Positions 43,588-52,068 of a stretch of DNA of 64,000 nucleotides are shown piece by piece (position 1 is the first letter of the stretch; each line of letters starts with the position of its first letter). The notes under the pieces were generated by a model. The model ran no database searches and was not told where the DNA came from. It saw only the letters and a list, made by a program, of their open reading frames with translations. The stretch spans positions 415,023 through 479,022 of the forward strand of contig NZ_LPXO01000002.1 of NCBI RefSeq assembly GCF_001482405.1. The letters are read 5' to 3'. The position numbers and the translations under genes are program-made. Source of the DNA: Pseudoponticoccus marisrubri. Its GTDB lineage: Bacteria > Pseudomonadota > Alphaproteobacteria > Rhodobacterales > Rhodobacteraceae.

Positions 43588-44956
43588 GACCGCGCTGTCG
43601 CGCCTGGCCGCGCTTCTAGGTGACCGGCTGGTCAACTCGCAGGCCGATCGCCGCCTGCATGGCCAGAACGAAAGCCATTACCCCGAGGCCCTGCCCGAGG
43701 CCGTCGCCTATCCCGAGAGCACGCAAGAGGTGTCGGAGATCCTGACGATCTGCCACGAGACCGGCTGCCCGGTCACAGCCTGCGGCGCGGGCTCCTCGCT
43801 CGAAGGCCAGCACCTGCCGCTGCAGGGCGGGATCAGCCTGGACATGGGGCGCATGAACAAGGTGCGGGCGATCAGCGCCGAGGATCTGAACTGTACCGTG
43901 CAGCCCGGGCTGACACGGCAGACGCTGAACACGGCGCTGCGCGACACGGGGCTGTTCTTCCCGGTCGATCCGGGGGCGGATGCCACGCTGGGCGGGATGG
44001 CGGCGACGCGGGCCTCGGGCACCACGGCGGTGCGCTACGGCACGATGCGCGATGCGGTGCTGGCGCTCGAGGCGGTGATGGCCGACGGCACTGTGATCCG
44101 CACCGGCAGCCGGGCGCGGAAATCCTCCACCGGCTACGACCTGACCCACCTGCTGGTGGGCTCCGAGGGGACGCTGGGCATCATCACCGAGCTGACGCTG
44201 CGCCTGCAGGGCCAGCCCGAGGCGATCTCGGCCGCGACCTGCCATTTCGACAGCATCGAGGACGCGGTGAACTGCGTGATCCTGACGATCCAGTCGGGCC
44301 TGCCCATGGCGCGGATCGAACTGCTCGACCACATGATGGTGCGCGGCTTCAACCTGCATGCCGGCGCCGGGCTGCCCGAGAAGCCGCACCTGTTCCTGGA
44401 GTTCCACGGCAGCGCGGCCAGCGTTGCCGAGCAGGCCGAAAGCTTTGCCGGGATCGCGGCCGAGTTCGGCGCCGATGGCTGGCAGAGCGCGACACGGCCC
44501 GAGGACCGCACCGCGCTCTGGCGCATGCGCCACAATGCGCATTACGCCTCGGCCGCGCTGCGCAAGGGCGGGCGCGTCTGGGCCACCGATATCTGCGTGC
44601 CGATCTCGCAGCTGGCCGAAGGGGTGCTTCAGGCGCAGTGCGATGCCGAACGACTGGGGCTGAGCTGCACGATCGTGGGCCATGTGGGCGACGGCAATTT
44701 CCATGCCGGGCTCTCCGTGGACCCCGACGATCCCGCCGAGATGGCCCGCGCGGCCGAGTTCAGCCATGCGCTGGGAGAGACCGCGCTGCGCCTTGGCGGC
44801 ACCGTCAGCGGCGAGCACGGGATCGGCATCGGCAAACAGGGCTTCATGGCGGCCGAACACGGGCCGGCCCTTACCTACATGCGCGCCATCAAGCAGGCCT
44901 TCGACCCCAACGGCATCCTCAACCCGGGCAAGATGCTGCCCGACGGACCGGCCTGA
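43577..44956 (+). CDS. FAD-linked oxidase, GlcD/D-lactate dehydrogenase type
   Basis: 459 residues. FAD-binding type-4 domain (about 35-215) with VTACGAGSSLEGQHLP and VDPGADATLGGMAATRASGTTAVRYG, and the C-terminal FAD-oxidase domain with HVGDGNFHAGL and GTVSGEHGIGIGKQGF, the conserved H-G-I-G flavin segment. It oxidises a 2-hydroxyacid (glycolate, D-lactate or a longer aldonate) and passes electrons to the respiratory chain. It overlaps lysE by 11 bp, so tight coupling. A pair of palindromes follows in the spacer. Confidence 0.92.
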   Translation: MPHETALSRLAALLGDRLVNSQADRRLHGQNESHYPEALPEAVAYPESTQEVSEILTICHETGCPVTACGAGSSLEGQHLPLQGGISLDMGRMNKVRAISAEDLNCTVQPGLTRQTLNTALRDTGLFFPVDPGADATLGGMAATRASGTTAVRYGTMRDAVLALEAVMADGTVIRTGSRARKSSTGYDLTHLLVGSEGTLGIITELTLRLQGQPEAISAATCHFDSIEDAVNCVILTIQSGLPMARIELLDHMMVRGFNLHAGAGLPEKPHLFLEFHGSAASVAEQAESFAGIAAEFGADGWQSATRPEDRTALWRMRHNAHYASAALRKGGRVWATDICVPISQLAEGVLQAQCDAERLGLSCTIVGHVGDGNFHAGLSVDPDDPAEMARAAEFSHALGETALRLGGTVSGEHGIGIGKQGFMAAEHGPALTYMRAIKQAFDPNGILNPGKMLPDGPA

Positions 44957-44994
44957 CCATGGCTTCCTCGTCCGACCCATCCATCCGCGCCGAC

Positions 44995-45041
44995 CAAATT
45001 CCTTGGGAAGGAATTTGCAAAAATTTTTCTCAAAATTTTTG
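44995..45041. repeat. Paired hairpin units, copy 4 (imperfect)
   Basis: Two abutting units: 44995-45017 with 10-bp arms CAAATTCCTT/AAGGAATTTG around GGG, and 45018-45041 with arms CAAAAATTTT/AAAATTTTTG around TCTC. Followed by CTCCGCCCGG. Lies 38 bp after the oxidase stop and 30 bp before the next start. Confidence 0.88.
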
Positions 45042-45071
45042 CTCCGCCCGGCTCAACCGCAGGAGATCCGC

Positions 45072-46196
45072 ATGACACCGATTGCCCCGCCCCCACCCGA
45101 CGCCACGCTGGTCGGCCGCATCCACCGCCCCGGCATCGGCCCCGCCCTCGTCACCCTGCGCGAGGGATCCGTGATCGACATCACCTCGCGCGAGACGCCG
45201 ACGCTGCGCGACCTGCTGGAACAGGATGATCCCGTCTCGATCGTCCGGGGCGCGCCGGGCGAGGATCTGGGGCCGCTGTCGGATCTCGACCCGGCCGTGA
45301 CATGGCTCGCCCCGCCCGACCTGCAGACGATCAAGGCCTCGGGCGTGACCTTTGCCGACAGCATGGTCGAGCGTGTCATCGAGGAACAGGCCGCGGGCGA
45401 TCCCGACAGGGCGGACGCGATCCGCAAGAAGGTCCGCACGGCGATCGGCGACAGTCTCTCGGGCATCACGCCGGGCAGCGAGAAGGCGGCCGAGGTGAAG
45501 CGCCTGATGCAGGCCGAGGGGCTCTGGTCGCAATATCTCGAGGTGGGGATCGGCCCGGATGCCGAGGTCTTCACCAAGTGCCCGCCCATGGCCGCCGTGG
45601 GCCATGGCGCCGAGGTCGGGCTGCACCCGATCTCGTCCTGGAACAACCCCGAGCCCGAGATCGTGCTGGCGGTCAATTCGCGCGGCACGATCCTGGGCGC
45701 GACGCTGGGCAACGATGTCAACCTGCGCGATGTCGAGGGGCGCTCGGCGCTGCTGCTGGGCAAGGCCAAGGACAATAACGGCTCTTGCGCGATCGGCCCC
45801 TTCCTGCGCCTCTTCGACGACGGCTATTCCATGGCCGACGTAGAACGGGCCGAGCTGACCCTGAAGGTCACCGGCGAGGACGGGTTCGTGCTGGACGGGC
45901 ATTCCTCGATGACGGCGATCTCGCGCCGGCCGGCCGACCTCGTGGCGCAGACCATCGGGCGGCATCACCAGTACCCTGACGGGGTCTTCCTGTTCCTTGG
46001 CACGCTTTTCGCGCCCGTGCAGGATCGCGACGCGCCCGGACAGGGCTTCACCCACAAGCTGGGCGACGTTGTCTCGATCCGCGAGCCGCAGCTGGGCGAG
46101 CTGGTCAACACGGTGCGCCTGTCGACCGAATGTCCGCCCTGGACCTTCGGGACCGCGGCGCTGATGCGCAACCTTTCGGAACGGGGGCTGCTGTGA
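45072..46196 (+). CDS. 2-keto-3-deoxy-pentonate dehydratase, XylX-like FAH family
   Basis: 374 residues. The segment FTKCPPMAAVGHGAEVGLHPISSWNNPEPEIVLAVNSRG and GNDVNLRDVEGRSALLLGKAKDNN-SCAIGPF matches the pattern of Caulobacter XylX (2-keto-3-deoxy-D-xylonate dehydratase), with acidic metal ligands in EPEIVL. It removes water to give an alpha-ketoglutarate semialdehyde. Length agrees with XylX. ATG 45072 follows AGGAG. The kinase gene overlaps its end (GTGA). With the dehydratase at 38620 it forms the core of a non-phosphorylating sugar-acid route. Confidence 0.92.
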   Translation: MTPIAPPPPDATLVGRIHRPGIGPALVTLREGSVIDITSRETPTLRDLLEQDDPVSIVRGAPGEDLGPLSDLDPAVTWLAPPDLQTIKASGVTFADSMVERVIEEQAAGDPDRADAIRKKVRTAIGDSLSGITPGSEKAAEVKRLMQAEGLWSQYLEVGIGPDAEVFTKCPPMAAVGHGAEVGLHPISSWNNPEPEIVLAVNSRGTILGATLGNDVNLRDVEGRSALLLGKAKDNNGSCAIGPFLRLFDDGYSMADVERAELTLKVTGEDGFVLDGHSSMTAISRRPADLVAQTIGRHHQYPDGVFLFLGTLFAPVQDRDAPGQGFTHKLGDVVSIREPQLGELVNTVRLSTECPPWTFGTAALMRNLSERGLL

Positions 46197-47107
46197 ACTA
46201 TCTGGGCATCGGGGAAATCATGGTCGAGCTGGCGCCGGCCGAGGCAGGGTTCTTCCGGCGCGGCTTTGCCGGCGACACGTTCAACACGGCCTGGTACGTG
46301 CGGCGCCTGCTGCCCGCCGACTGGGACGTAAGCTATGCCACCTGGGTGGGCAAGGACGCGATCTCGGACGAGATGCTGTCCTTCATCGCCGAACAGGGCA
46401 TCGGCACGGAGACGATCCGCCGGGTGCCGGACCGGACGGTCGGGCTCTACATGATCCAGACCCGCGACGGCGAGCGCAGCTTCACCTATTGGCGCGGGCA
46501 ATCCGCGGCGCGCGACCTGGGCCAGGATGCCGACTGGCTGGACAGCGTTCTGGCCGGGCGCGACATGGTGCAGTTCTCGGGCATCACGCTGGCCATCCTG
46601 CCACCCGAGGCGCGACAGCGCTTCTGCGCCGCGCTGGAGCGCGCGCGCAAGGCCGGCGCACATGTGGCCTTCGACACCAACCTGCGCCCGCGGCTCTGGG
46701 AAAGCCCGGCCGCCATGGCCGAGGGGCTGACGCTGGGCGCCTCGGTCTCGGACACGGTCATGCCCTCCTTCGACGAGGAGGTGCTGGCCTTCGGCGACAC
46801 CACCCCCGAGGACACGATCGCGCGCTACCGCGCGGGCGGCGCGCGCTGCGTCGCCGTCAAGAACGGGTCCGAGACCTGCCATGTCTGGTCCGAGGACGAG
46901 GGCCTGGTCCGGCACGACCCGCCCGCCATCGCGAAAGTGGTGGACAGCACCGCGGCCGGCGACAGCTTCGGCGCGGGCTTCCTGGCCGCGCGGGCGACCG
47001 GCGCGCTGCTGGCCGAGGCCACGCGGCGTGCGGCCGAACTGGCGGCCGAGGTCATCCAGCGCCGTGGCGCGCTGGCCCCTGAAATATTCGAAGGAGACGA
47101 TACATGA
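46193..47107 (+). CDS. PfkB family carbohydrate kinase (2-keto-3-deoxygluconate kinase-like)
   Basis: 304 residues starting VNYLGIGEIMVELAP from GTG 46193, which overlaps the previous stop. PfkB landmarks: GFAGDTFNTAWYVRRL at the N-terminal substrate site and DSTAAGDSFGAGFLAA near residue 255, the anion hole with the catalytic aspartate. The YMIQ-DGERSFTYWRGQSAA segment is typical of KdgK. It phosphorylates a 2-keto-3-deoxy acid with ATP. The presence of both a kinase and a XylX-like dehydratase means two branches for 2-keto-3-deoxy acids. Confidence 0.92.
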   Translation: MNYLGIGEIMVELAPAEAGFFRRGFAGDTFNTAWYVRRLLPADWDVSYATWVGKDAISDEMLSFIAEQGIGTETIRRVPDRTVGLYMIQTRDGERSFTYWRGQSAARDLGQDADWLDSVLAGRDMVQFSGITLAILPPEARQRFCAALERARKAGAHVAFDTNLRPRLWESPAAMAEGLTLGASVSDTVMPSFDEEVLAFGDTTPEDTIARYRAGGARCVAVKNGSETCHVWSEDEGLVRHDPPAIAKVVDSTAAGDSFGAGFLAARATGALLAEATRRAAELAAEVIQRRGALAPEIFEGDDT

Positions 47108-48066
47108 AGGTCCTGATCATCGGCGGCGGCGGAGTCGTCGGGCAGAAACTAGGCAAGGCGCTGGCCGCGCGCGGCGAGCTGCGCGGTGCGCCGATCTCGC
47201 GCCTGGTGCTGGCGGACATGGCCGAGGCCCCGGTCTTCGACGCCCCCTTCCCGGTCGAGACCGCGACCTGCGACATCTCGGATCCCGCCTCGATGGAGCG
47301 GGTGATCGACGCGGACACGGACGTGATCTTTCTCCTGGCCGCGGTCGTCTCGGCCCAGGCCGAGGAGGATTTCGACCTCGGCTACCGGATCAATGTCGAT
47401 GGCACGAAGAACGTTCTGGAACGCTGCCGCGCGCTGGGAACGAAGCCCGTCGTCGTCTTCACCTCGTCCATCGCGGTCTTCGGCGGCGAGGTGCCGCAGC
47501 CCTTCACCGATCACTCGGCGCTCAACCCGCAGATCTCCTACGGGGCGCAGAAGGCGATCGGCGAGATCCTGTTGAACGACTATTCGCGGCGCGGCTTCGT
47601 CGACGGGCGCGGCTTCCGGCTGCCCACGATCTCGATCCGGCCGGGCAAGCCGAACCGGGCGGCCTCGGGCTTCATGTCCTCGATCTTCCGCGAGCCGCTG
47701 CAGGGGCAGAGCGCCAATTGCCCGGTGGATCGCGATTTCCCGCATTTCTACCTCAGCCCGCGCAAATGCGTCGAGAACCTGATCAAGGGGGCCGAACTGG
47801 AGCAGGCGGCGCTGGGGAAATGCCCGTCGATGACCATGCCGGGCCGGGTCTGGACCATCGGCCAAATGGTCGACGCGATGACCGCCGTGGCCGGGCCGGA
47901 GCCCGCCAGCCGCATCACCTGGGAGCCGCAGCCCGAACTGGCCGCGATCCTCGAGGGCTGGCGCATGGACATCCGCCCCGAAAAGGCGCTGCAGCTGGGG
48001 CTGGAGGCCGATGAAAGCTTCGAGGACAATATCCGCTACTTCCTGGAAGACGACATCCAGCGCTGA
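47104..48066 (+). CDS. NAD-dependent epimerase/dehydratase, D-erythronate dehydrogenase (DenD)-like
   Basis: 320 residues, extended SDR: IIGGGGVVGQKLGKAL (NAD site), DMAEAP, SSIAVFGGEVPQPFTDHSALNPQISYGAQK with catalytic Y146 and K150. The RPGKPNRAASGFMSSIFREPLQG segment is characteristic of the DenD group, which oxidises D-erythronate at C2. That would fit a C4-acid branch of the region. Overlaps the kinase gene by 4 bp (ATGA). Last gene of this unit. Confidence 0.88.
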   Translation: MKVLIIGGGGVVGQKLGKALAARGELRGAPISRLVLADMAEAPVFDAPFPVETATCDISDPASMERVIDADTDVIFLLAAVVSAQAEEDFDLGYRINVDGTKNVLERCRALGTKPVVVFTSSIAVFGGEVPQPFTDHSALNPQISYGAQKAIGEILLNDYSRRGFVDGRGFRLPTISIRPGKPNRAASGFMSSIFREPLQGQSANCPVDRDFPHFYLSPRKCVENLIKGAELEQAALGKCPSMTMPGRVWTIGQMVDAMTAVAGPEPASRITWEPQPELAAILEGWRMDIRPEKALQLGLEADESFEDNIRYFLEDDIQR

Positions 48067-48140
48067 CCGGGGACACCCGCGCCTTTGGTGCAAGGCGGGA
48101 TGCGTGCTATGATGCCGCGTCCCGTCGCCGGAGGTGTTCC

Positions 48141-48710
48141 ATGCGCAACCTTCTTGCCGCCGCCCTGCTCTGGGCCACGCCCGCCCTTGCGACCGACTGC
48201 CTGTTCGTCGCGGTGCCCGAAGCGGGGCTGCCGGGCTTCAACGATGAGATCCTTTCGCTGCCCTCGGCGGCGGCCTGCATGGCGGCCTGCTCCGGGCGCA
48301 GCTGGTGCCGCAGCGTCGATTACGAGCGGGACGCCGGGCGCTGCTTCCTGCAATCGGCCGGGATGCAGGACGCCGATCTGAACCGTGCCTATGCCGGCGA
48401 TCCCTACGACCATTTCACCTGCCTGACCCGCAGCGGCGGCGAGGACGAGCCGCCGCGCCCCGGCCAGGGTGCCTGCAGCTTTGTGGCGGTGCCCGATGCC
48501 GGCATCCCGGGCCACAATACCGAGACGCTGGCCGATCTGTCACTGGCGCAATGCCAGGCCGCCTGCGCGACCCGCGACTGGTGCCGCAGCATCGACTACG
48601 AACGCGCCACCGGTACCTGCTACGTGCAGGACGTGGGTATGCGCGAGGCGGCGCTGAAACATGATTATGGCGGCGATCCCTATGACCACTACACCTGTGA
48701 TCGCCGGTGA
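48141..48710 (+). CDS. Secreted protein with two tandem PAN/Apple domains
   Basis: 189 residues: signal peptide (NLLAAALLWATPALAT) and two similar domains of about 75 residues, each with the same pattern FVAVP-GLPGFN/GIPGHN, AACMAAC/AQCQAAC, WCRSVDYE/WCRSIDYE, Cys, and GDPYDHFTC/GDPYDHYTC. Six cysteines per domain fit the PAN/Apple disulfide core. Such domains bind protein or carbohydrate; the role in the periplasm or outside is unknown. The near identity of the repeats shows recent internal duplication. A strong hairpin follows. Confidence 0.8.
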   Translation: MRNLLAAALLWATPALATDCLFVAVPEAGLPGFNDEILSLPSAAACMAACSGRSWCRSVDYERDAGRCFLQSAGMQDADLNRAYAGDPYDHFTCLTRSGGEDEPPRPGQGACSFVAVPDAGIPGHNTETLADLSLAQCQAACATRDWCRSIDYERATGTCYVQDVGMREAALKHDYGGDPYDHYTCDRR

Positions 48711-48717
48711 TCGCGTG

Positions 48718-48745
48718 GCGCGGGACGGGGTCGCCCGTCCCGCGC
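48718..48745. terminator. Bidirectional hairpin between convergent genes
   Basis: Perfect 12-bp stem GCGCGGGACGGG/CCCGTCCCGCGC with a GTCG loop between the PAN-domain gene and the hydroxyacid dehydrogenase gene. No T-tract. Confidence 0.6.
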
Positions 48746-48751
48746 GCGGTC

Positions 48752-49699
48752 TCAGTTGACCGGGGTCTTCAGAGGCTCGCCGCGCAGGAAGCAGGCGACG
48801 TTTTCCAGCTGCAGCTCGGCCATGGCCGTCCGCGTCTCGACCGTGCCCGAGCCCTGGTGCGGCTGCAGCACCACGTTGGGCAGGCGCAGGAAGCGCTTGT
48901 CGATGTTCGGCTCGTTCAGGAAGACGTCCAGCCCGGCCCCGGCGATGCGCCCCTGTTCCAGCGCGTCGAGCAGCGCGGCCTCGTCCACCGTCGTCCCGCG
49001 CGAGATGTTGATCACAACGCCGCGCGGCCCCAGCGCGTCGATCGCGGCCTTCGAGACGTAATTCTCGGTCTCGGGCCCGCCGACCAGCGCGATGACAAGG
49101 AAATCCACCGCCTCGGCCAGCCCCACAACGTCGGCATGGTAGGTCCAGCCCGGCGTCTCCTTCTCGGCGCGCGAATGGTAATGGATGTCCATCTTGAACG
49201 CCGCCAGCCGGTCGGCGATCTCGCGCCCGATCCGGCCCAGACCGACGATGCCCACGCGCGAGCCCGACAGCTTGCGGTTGAGCGGCATCTCGCCCTGCTC
49301 GGCCCAGCGCCCGGTCAGCACATGCGCATGGCCCAGCACCATGGAGCGCGCCTGCGCGATCATCAGGCCCACGGCGATGTCGGCCACATCGTCGGACAGC
49401 ACGTCGGGCGTGTTGGTCACCGCGATGCTGCGGGCGCTGGCCGCGTCCACGTCGATCGCGTCATAGCCCACGCCGTAATTCGCGATCACCCCCAGCTGCG
49501 GAAAGAGGTCCATCTCGGCCGCGCCGAAGGGCTTGTGCCCCTTGTAGGCGATGGCCTTGATCCCGGCGCGCAGGCCGTTCTCGATGCTGCCCATCTCGTC
49601 GGGCCCGTTCACGAAGGCCGCGGGGAAGGCCCCCGCAAGCCGGTCGCGTTCCTCGGGCTTGAAGCCCGCGCCGCAGATCAGAAGTGGTGTTTCGCTCAT
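48752..49699 (-). CDS. D-isomer 2-hydroxyacid dehydrogenase (glycerate/glyoxylate reductase type)
   Basis: 315 residues. NAD(P) site VGIVGLGRIGREIADRLAAFKM, arginine in INISRGTTVDE, glutamate in GAGLDVFLNEP and histidine in LQPHQGSGTVETR form the catalytic set. HSRAEKE after the second strand suggests NADP preference. It reduces hydroxypyruvate or glyoxylate to D-glycerate or glycolate. The start at ATG 49699 lies 11 bp after the aminotransferase stop, so both belong to one unit; an aminotransferase plus a 2-hydroxyacid dehydrogenase would handle a keto acid. Confidence 0.92.
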   Translation of the reverse strand: MSETPLLICGAGFKPEERDRLAGAFPAAFVNGPDEMGSIENGLRAGIKAIAYKGHKPFGAAEMDLFPQLGVIANYGVGYDAIDVDAASARSIAVTNTPDVLSDDVADIAVGLMIAQARSMVLGHAHVLTGRWAEQGEMPLNRKLSGSRVGIVGLGRIGREIADRLAAFKMDIHYHSRAEKETPGWTYHADVVGLAEAVDFLVIALVGGPETENYVSKAAIDALGPRGVVINISRGTTVDEAALLDALEQGRIAGAGLDVFLNEPNIDKRFLRLPNVVLQPHQGSGTVETRTAMAELQLENVACFLRGEPLKTPVN

Positions 49700-49710
49700 C
49701 GGCTGCCCTT

Positions 49711-50880
49711 TCACAGTAGTTGTCGGATGCGCTCCAGCGCCTCGCGGATGTTCTCGGCCGAGTTGGCGTAGGAGAAGCGCAGATAGCCCTCGCCCCACGC
49801 GCCGAAGGAGGTCCCGGCCACCGTAGCGACCCCGGCCTCGTCGAGGAAGCGGTTCTGCGCCTCCATCGCGCTCAGCCCCGTGCCCTCGATATTGGGGAAG
49901 GCATAGAAGGCCCCGCCGGCATCGGCACAGCGCATGCCGGGCAGTGCGTTCAGCCCGTCGACGATGATCTGGCGCCGCGTGTCGAACTCGGCCACCATGG
50001 CATGCACCGCGTCCTGCGGCCCCTCCAGCGCCGCGATGCCCGCATGCTGCGTGGCCGCGTTGACGCAGGAATGGTCGTTGATGCAGAGCCGCGTGACATG
50101 GTCGACCAGCGCCTCGGGCCAGACCGCGTAGCCCAGCCGCCAGCCGGTCATGGCATAGGTCTTGGACCATCCGTCCAGCATGATCAACCGGTCGCGGATC
50201 TGCGGGTATTGCAGCAGGCTGACATGGTCGCGCCCGCCATAGAGCATGTTGGAATAGATCTCGTCCGACATCAGCGCGACCTGCGGGTGATCCTCCAGCC
50301 CTTTGACCAGCTTGTCGATCTCGGCGCGCGGCGTGACCCCGCCGGTCGGATTGGCGGGCGAGTTGATGATGATCAGCCGCGTGCGCTCGGTGATGCGGCC
50401 CAGCAGGTCCTCGGCCGAGAAGGCAAAGCCGTTCTTCTCCTCTAGCGGGATCGGCACCGGGGTGGCACCGGAATAGCGGATGACGGATTCGTAGATCGGG
50501 AAGCCGGGATTGGGATACATGATCTCGGCGCCCGGTTCGCCGAACATCAGGCAGGCAAAGAACATGGTGGGCTTGCCACCGGGCTGCACCACGACATGGT
50601 CGGGGTTCACCTCGACGCCGTGGCGACGGTTCAGGTCGGCGGCCACGGCCTCGCGCAGCGCGGGCAGCCCGTTGGCGGGTGTATAGCCGTGATGGCCGTC
50701 GCGCAGCGCGCGGATCCCCGCCTCGACGATATGCTCGGGCGTTTTGAAATCGGGCTGCCCGATGCCCAGGTTGATGATGTCGCGGCCTTCCGCGGCCAAC
50801 TGGCCCGCGCGCGCCAGCACGACAAAGGCCGATTCCGTACCGAGGCGCGAGAGGCTCTCGGCGAGCTTGAGCTGTGTCAT
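49711..50880 (-). CDS. Class I/II PLP aminotransferase (AspC-like)
   Basis: 389 residues, fold-type I. NLGIGQPDFKTPEHIVEAG at the start, NSPANPTGG, the PLP lysine K240 in DGWSKTYAMTGWRLGY and the carboxylate-binding arginine in YLRFSYANS near the end. It exchanges an amino group between an amino acid and a keto acid; donor unknown. The operator TGGTATACCA lies just 22 bp upstream of its ATG, so repression by the GntR protein would block this unit directly. Confidence 0.92.
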   Translation of the reverse strand: MTQLKLAESLSRLGTESAFVVLARAGQLAAEGRDIINLGIGQPDFKTPEHIVEAGIRALRDGHHGYTPANGLPALREAVAADLNRRHGVEVNPDHVVVQPGGKPTMFFACLMFGEPGAEIMYPNPGFPIYESVIRYSGATPVPIPLEEKNGFAFSAEDLLGRITERTRLIIINSPANPTGGVTPRAEIDKLVKGLEDHPQVALMSDEIYSNMLYGGRDHVSLLQYPQIRDRLIMLDGWSKTYAMTGWRLGYAVWPEALVDHVTRLCINDHSCVNAATQHAGIAALEGPQDAVHAMVAEFDTRRQIIVDGLNALPGMRCADAGGAFYAFPNIEGTGLSAMEAQNRFLDEAGVATVAGTSFGAWGEGYLRFSYANSAENIREALERIRQLL

Positions 50881-50901
50881 GGTCCCTCCGGTCTTGCCGT
50901 T

Positions 50902-50911
50902 TGGTATACCA
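50902..50911. promoter_or_regulatory. GntR operator 4 (TGGTATACCA)
   Basis: Perfect palindrome, TTTGGTATACCAA, 22 bp upstream of the aminotransferase start. The fourth copy in 23 kb and the closest to a start codon. Confidence 0.8.
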
Positions 50912-50957
50912 AGCCCGCGCGGAAAGGGAAGCCCCGGGCCCGGGGACCGCGGCGGGC

Positions 50958-51998
50958 TCAGGCGTCGGGGGCGGGACGGGGCCGGATCGAGGCGCGCTCG
51001 ACGAAGCGGGCGCTGACGATGCGGTGTTCGCGCGGGCGACGGCCCGCTTCGATGCGTTCGGTCAGCATGTCGATCGCGTTCAGCACGACCTGGCTCGCCT
51101 CGGCGCGGAAGGTGGCCAGCGGATGGCTGGACCAGCCGGTCGCCTCGATCCCGTTGAAGCCGATCACCCCCGTCTCCGGCACATCGCGGCCAAGGTCATG
51201 GCGCAGCGCGTCCAGCGCCCCGAGGCCCAGCAGGTCGTCGGCGCAGAACACGGCGTCAAGCTCGGGATGGGTCCGGAACAGCTCCAGCGCACAGGCCTGC
51301 CCCTGCCCGTAGGCATAGCGCTCGGCCCGGGCGATGCGGGGCGTGATCCCGGCCGCCTCCAGCACCTCGGTAAAGCCGGCCTGCCGGTCGCGCGAGGTCG
51401 AGACATGCGGCGCAAGGCCAATGAAACCCGGCGCGCGGTAGCCGCGGTCCAAGAGTTCACGCGCCGCCTGCGCCCCGCCGCCGACATTGTCGACAAAGAC
51501 CGAGTCGATCTCGCGGTCGCCCTGGTAGCGGCCGAAGGCCTGGATCAGGTGGATTTCCGAGTCGTGGATGCGCTCGAGAAAGACCTCGTCCACGGTGGAG
51601 CTGGCCACGATCACCCCGTCCACCTTGTATTGCAGGATCAGGTTGACCGCCTCGCCCCAGTCGAAATTCCCCTTGAGGTTGAAGGTCAGCGGCAGCAGCC
51701 GCTGGTCCTGCAGCTCGGTGGTGAAGACATCGATGACCGAGTTGATGAACGGGTTGCCGAAGGCATTGGTGACCAGCGCGATCATGTGCGACCGCCCGGT
51801 GGCAAGGCTGCGCGCCAGCACGTTGGGCTGAAAGCCGACCTCGCGCGCGGCCTTCAGGATCTTCTGCCGGGTCGTCTTCGAGACCGAGCCGCCGGGCGTG
51901 AAGGCGCGCGACACGGCCGAGGTCGAGACATTCGCCCGCCGCGCCACGTCGCCCAGCGTGGCGCGCCGCACCTTGGGGGTATCATCGGGATCGGGCAT
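50958..51998 (-). CDS. LacI family regulator 1
   Basis: 346 residues. HTH with ATLGDVARRANVSTSAVSRAFTPGGSVSKTTRQKILKAAREVGFQPN (hinge RSLATGRSHMIA), then the periplasmic-binding-protein-like effector domain. Start at ATG 51998; the frame extends but without coding character. A perfect 16-bp palindrome at 52069-52084 lies 71 bp upstream and is a likely self-operator. The effector is presumably a sugar or sugar derivative; targets outside its own promoter cannot be named. Confidence 0.93.
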   Translation of the reverse strand: MPDPDDTPKVRRATLGDVARRANVSTSAVSRAFTPGGSVSKTTRQKILKAAREVGFQPNVLARSLATGRSHMIALVTNAFGNPFINSVIDVFTTELQDQRLLPLTFNLKGNFDWGEAVNLILQYKVDGVIVASSTVDEVFLERIHDSEIHLIQAFGRYQGDREIDSVFVDNVGGGAQAARELLDRGYRAPGFIGLAPHVSTSRDRQAGFTEVLEAAGITPRIARAERYAYGQGQACALELFRTHPELDAVFCADDLLGLGALDALRHDLGRDVPETGVIGFNGIEATGWSSHPLATFRAEASQVVLNAIDMLTERIEAGRRPREHRIVSARFVERASIRPRPAPDA

Positions 51999-52068
51999 GG
52001 TGCGTACCTCTGCAATGGCCGGGCGGACGGGCTTTTCCGGGCAGTCTTCTGCGGCGCGACGGGCCGGC

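Noticed and set aside
42043..43635. Gluconate-dehydrogenase-like gene fused to a long N-terminal extension
   Set aside because: The extension is antisense to lysE and crosses the operator; the SDR domain starts normally at 42804.
34015..45041. CRISPR array
   Set aside because: The repeats are palindromic pairs with differing sequence at scattered sites; there are no regular spacers or cas genes.
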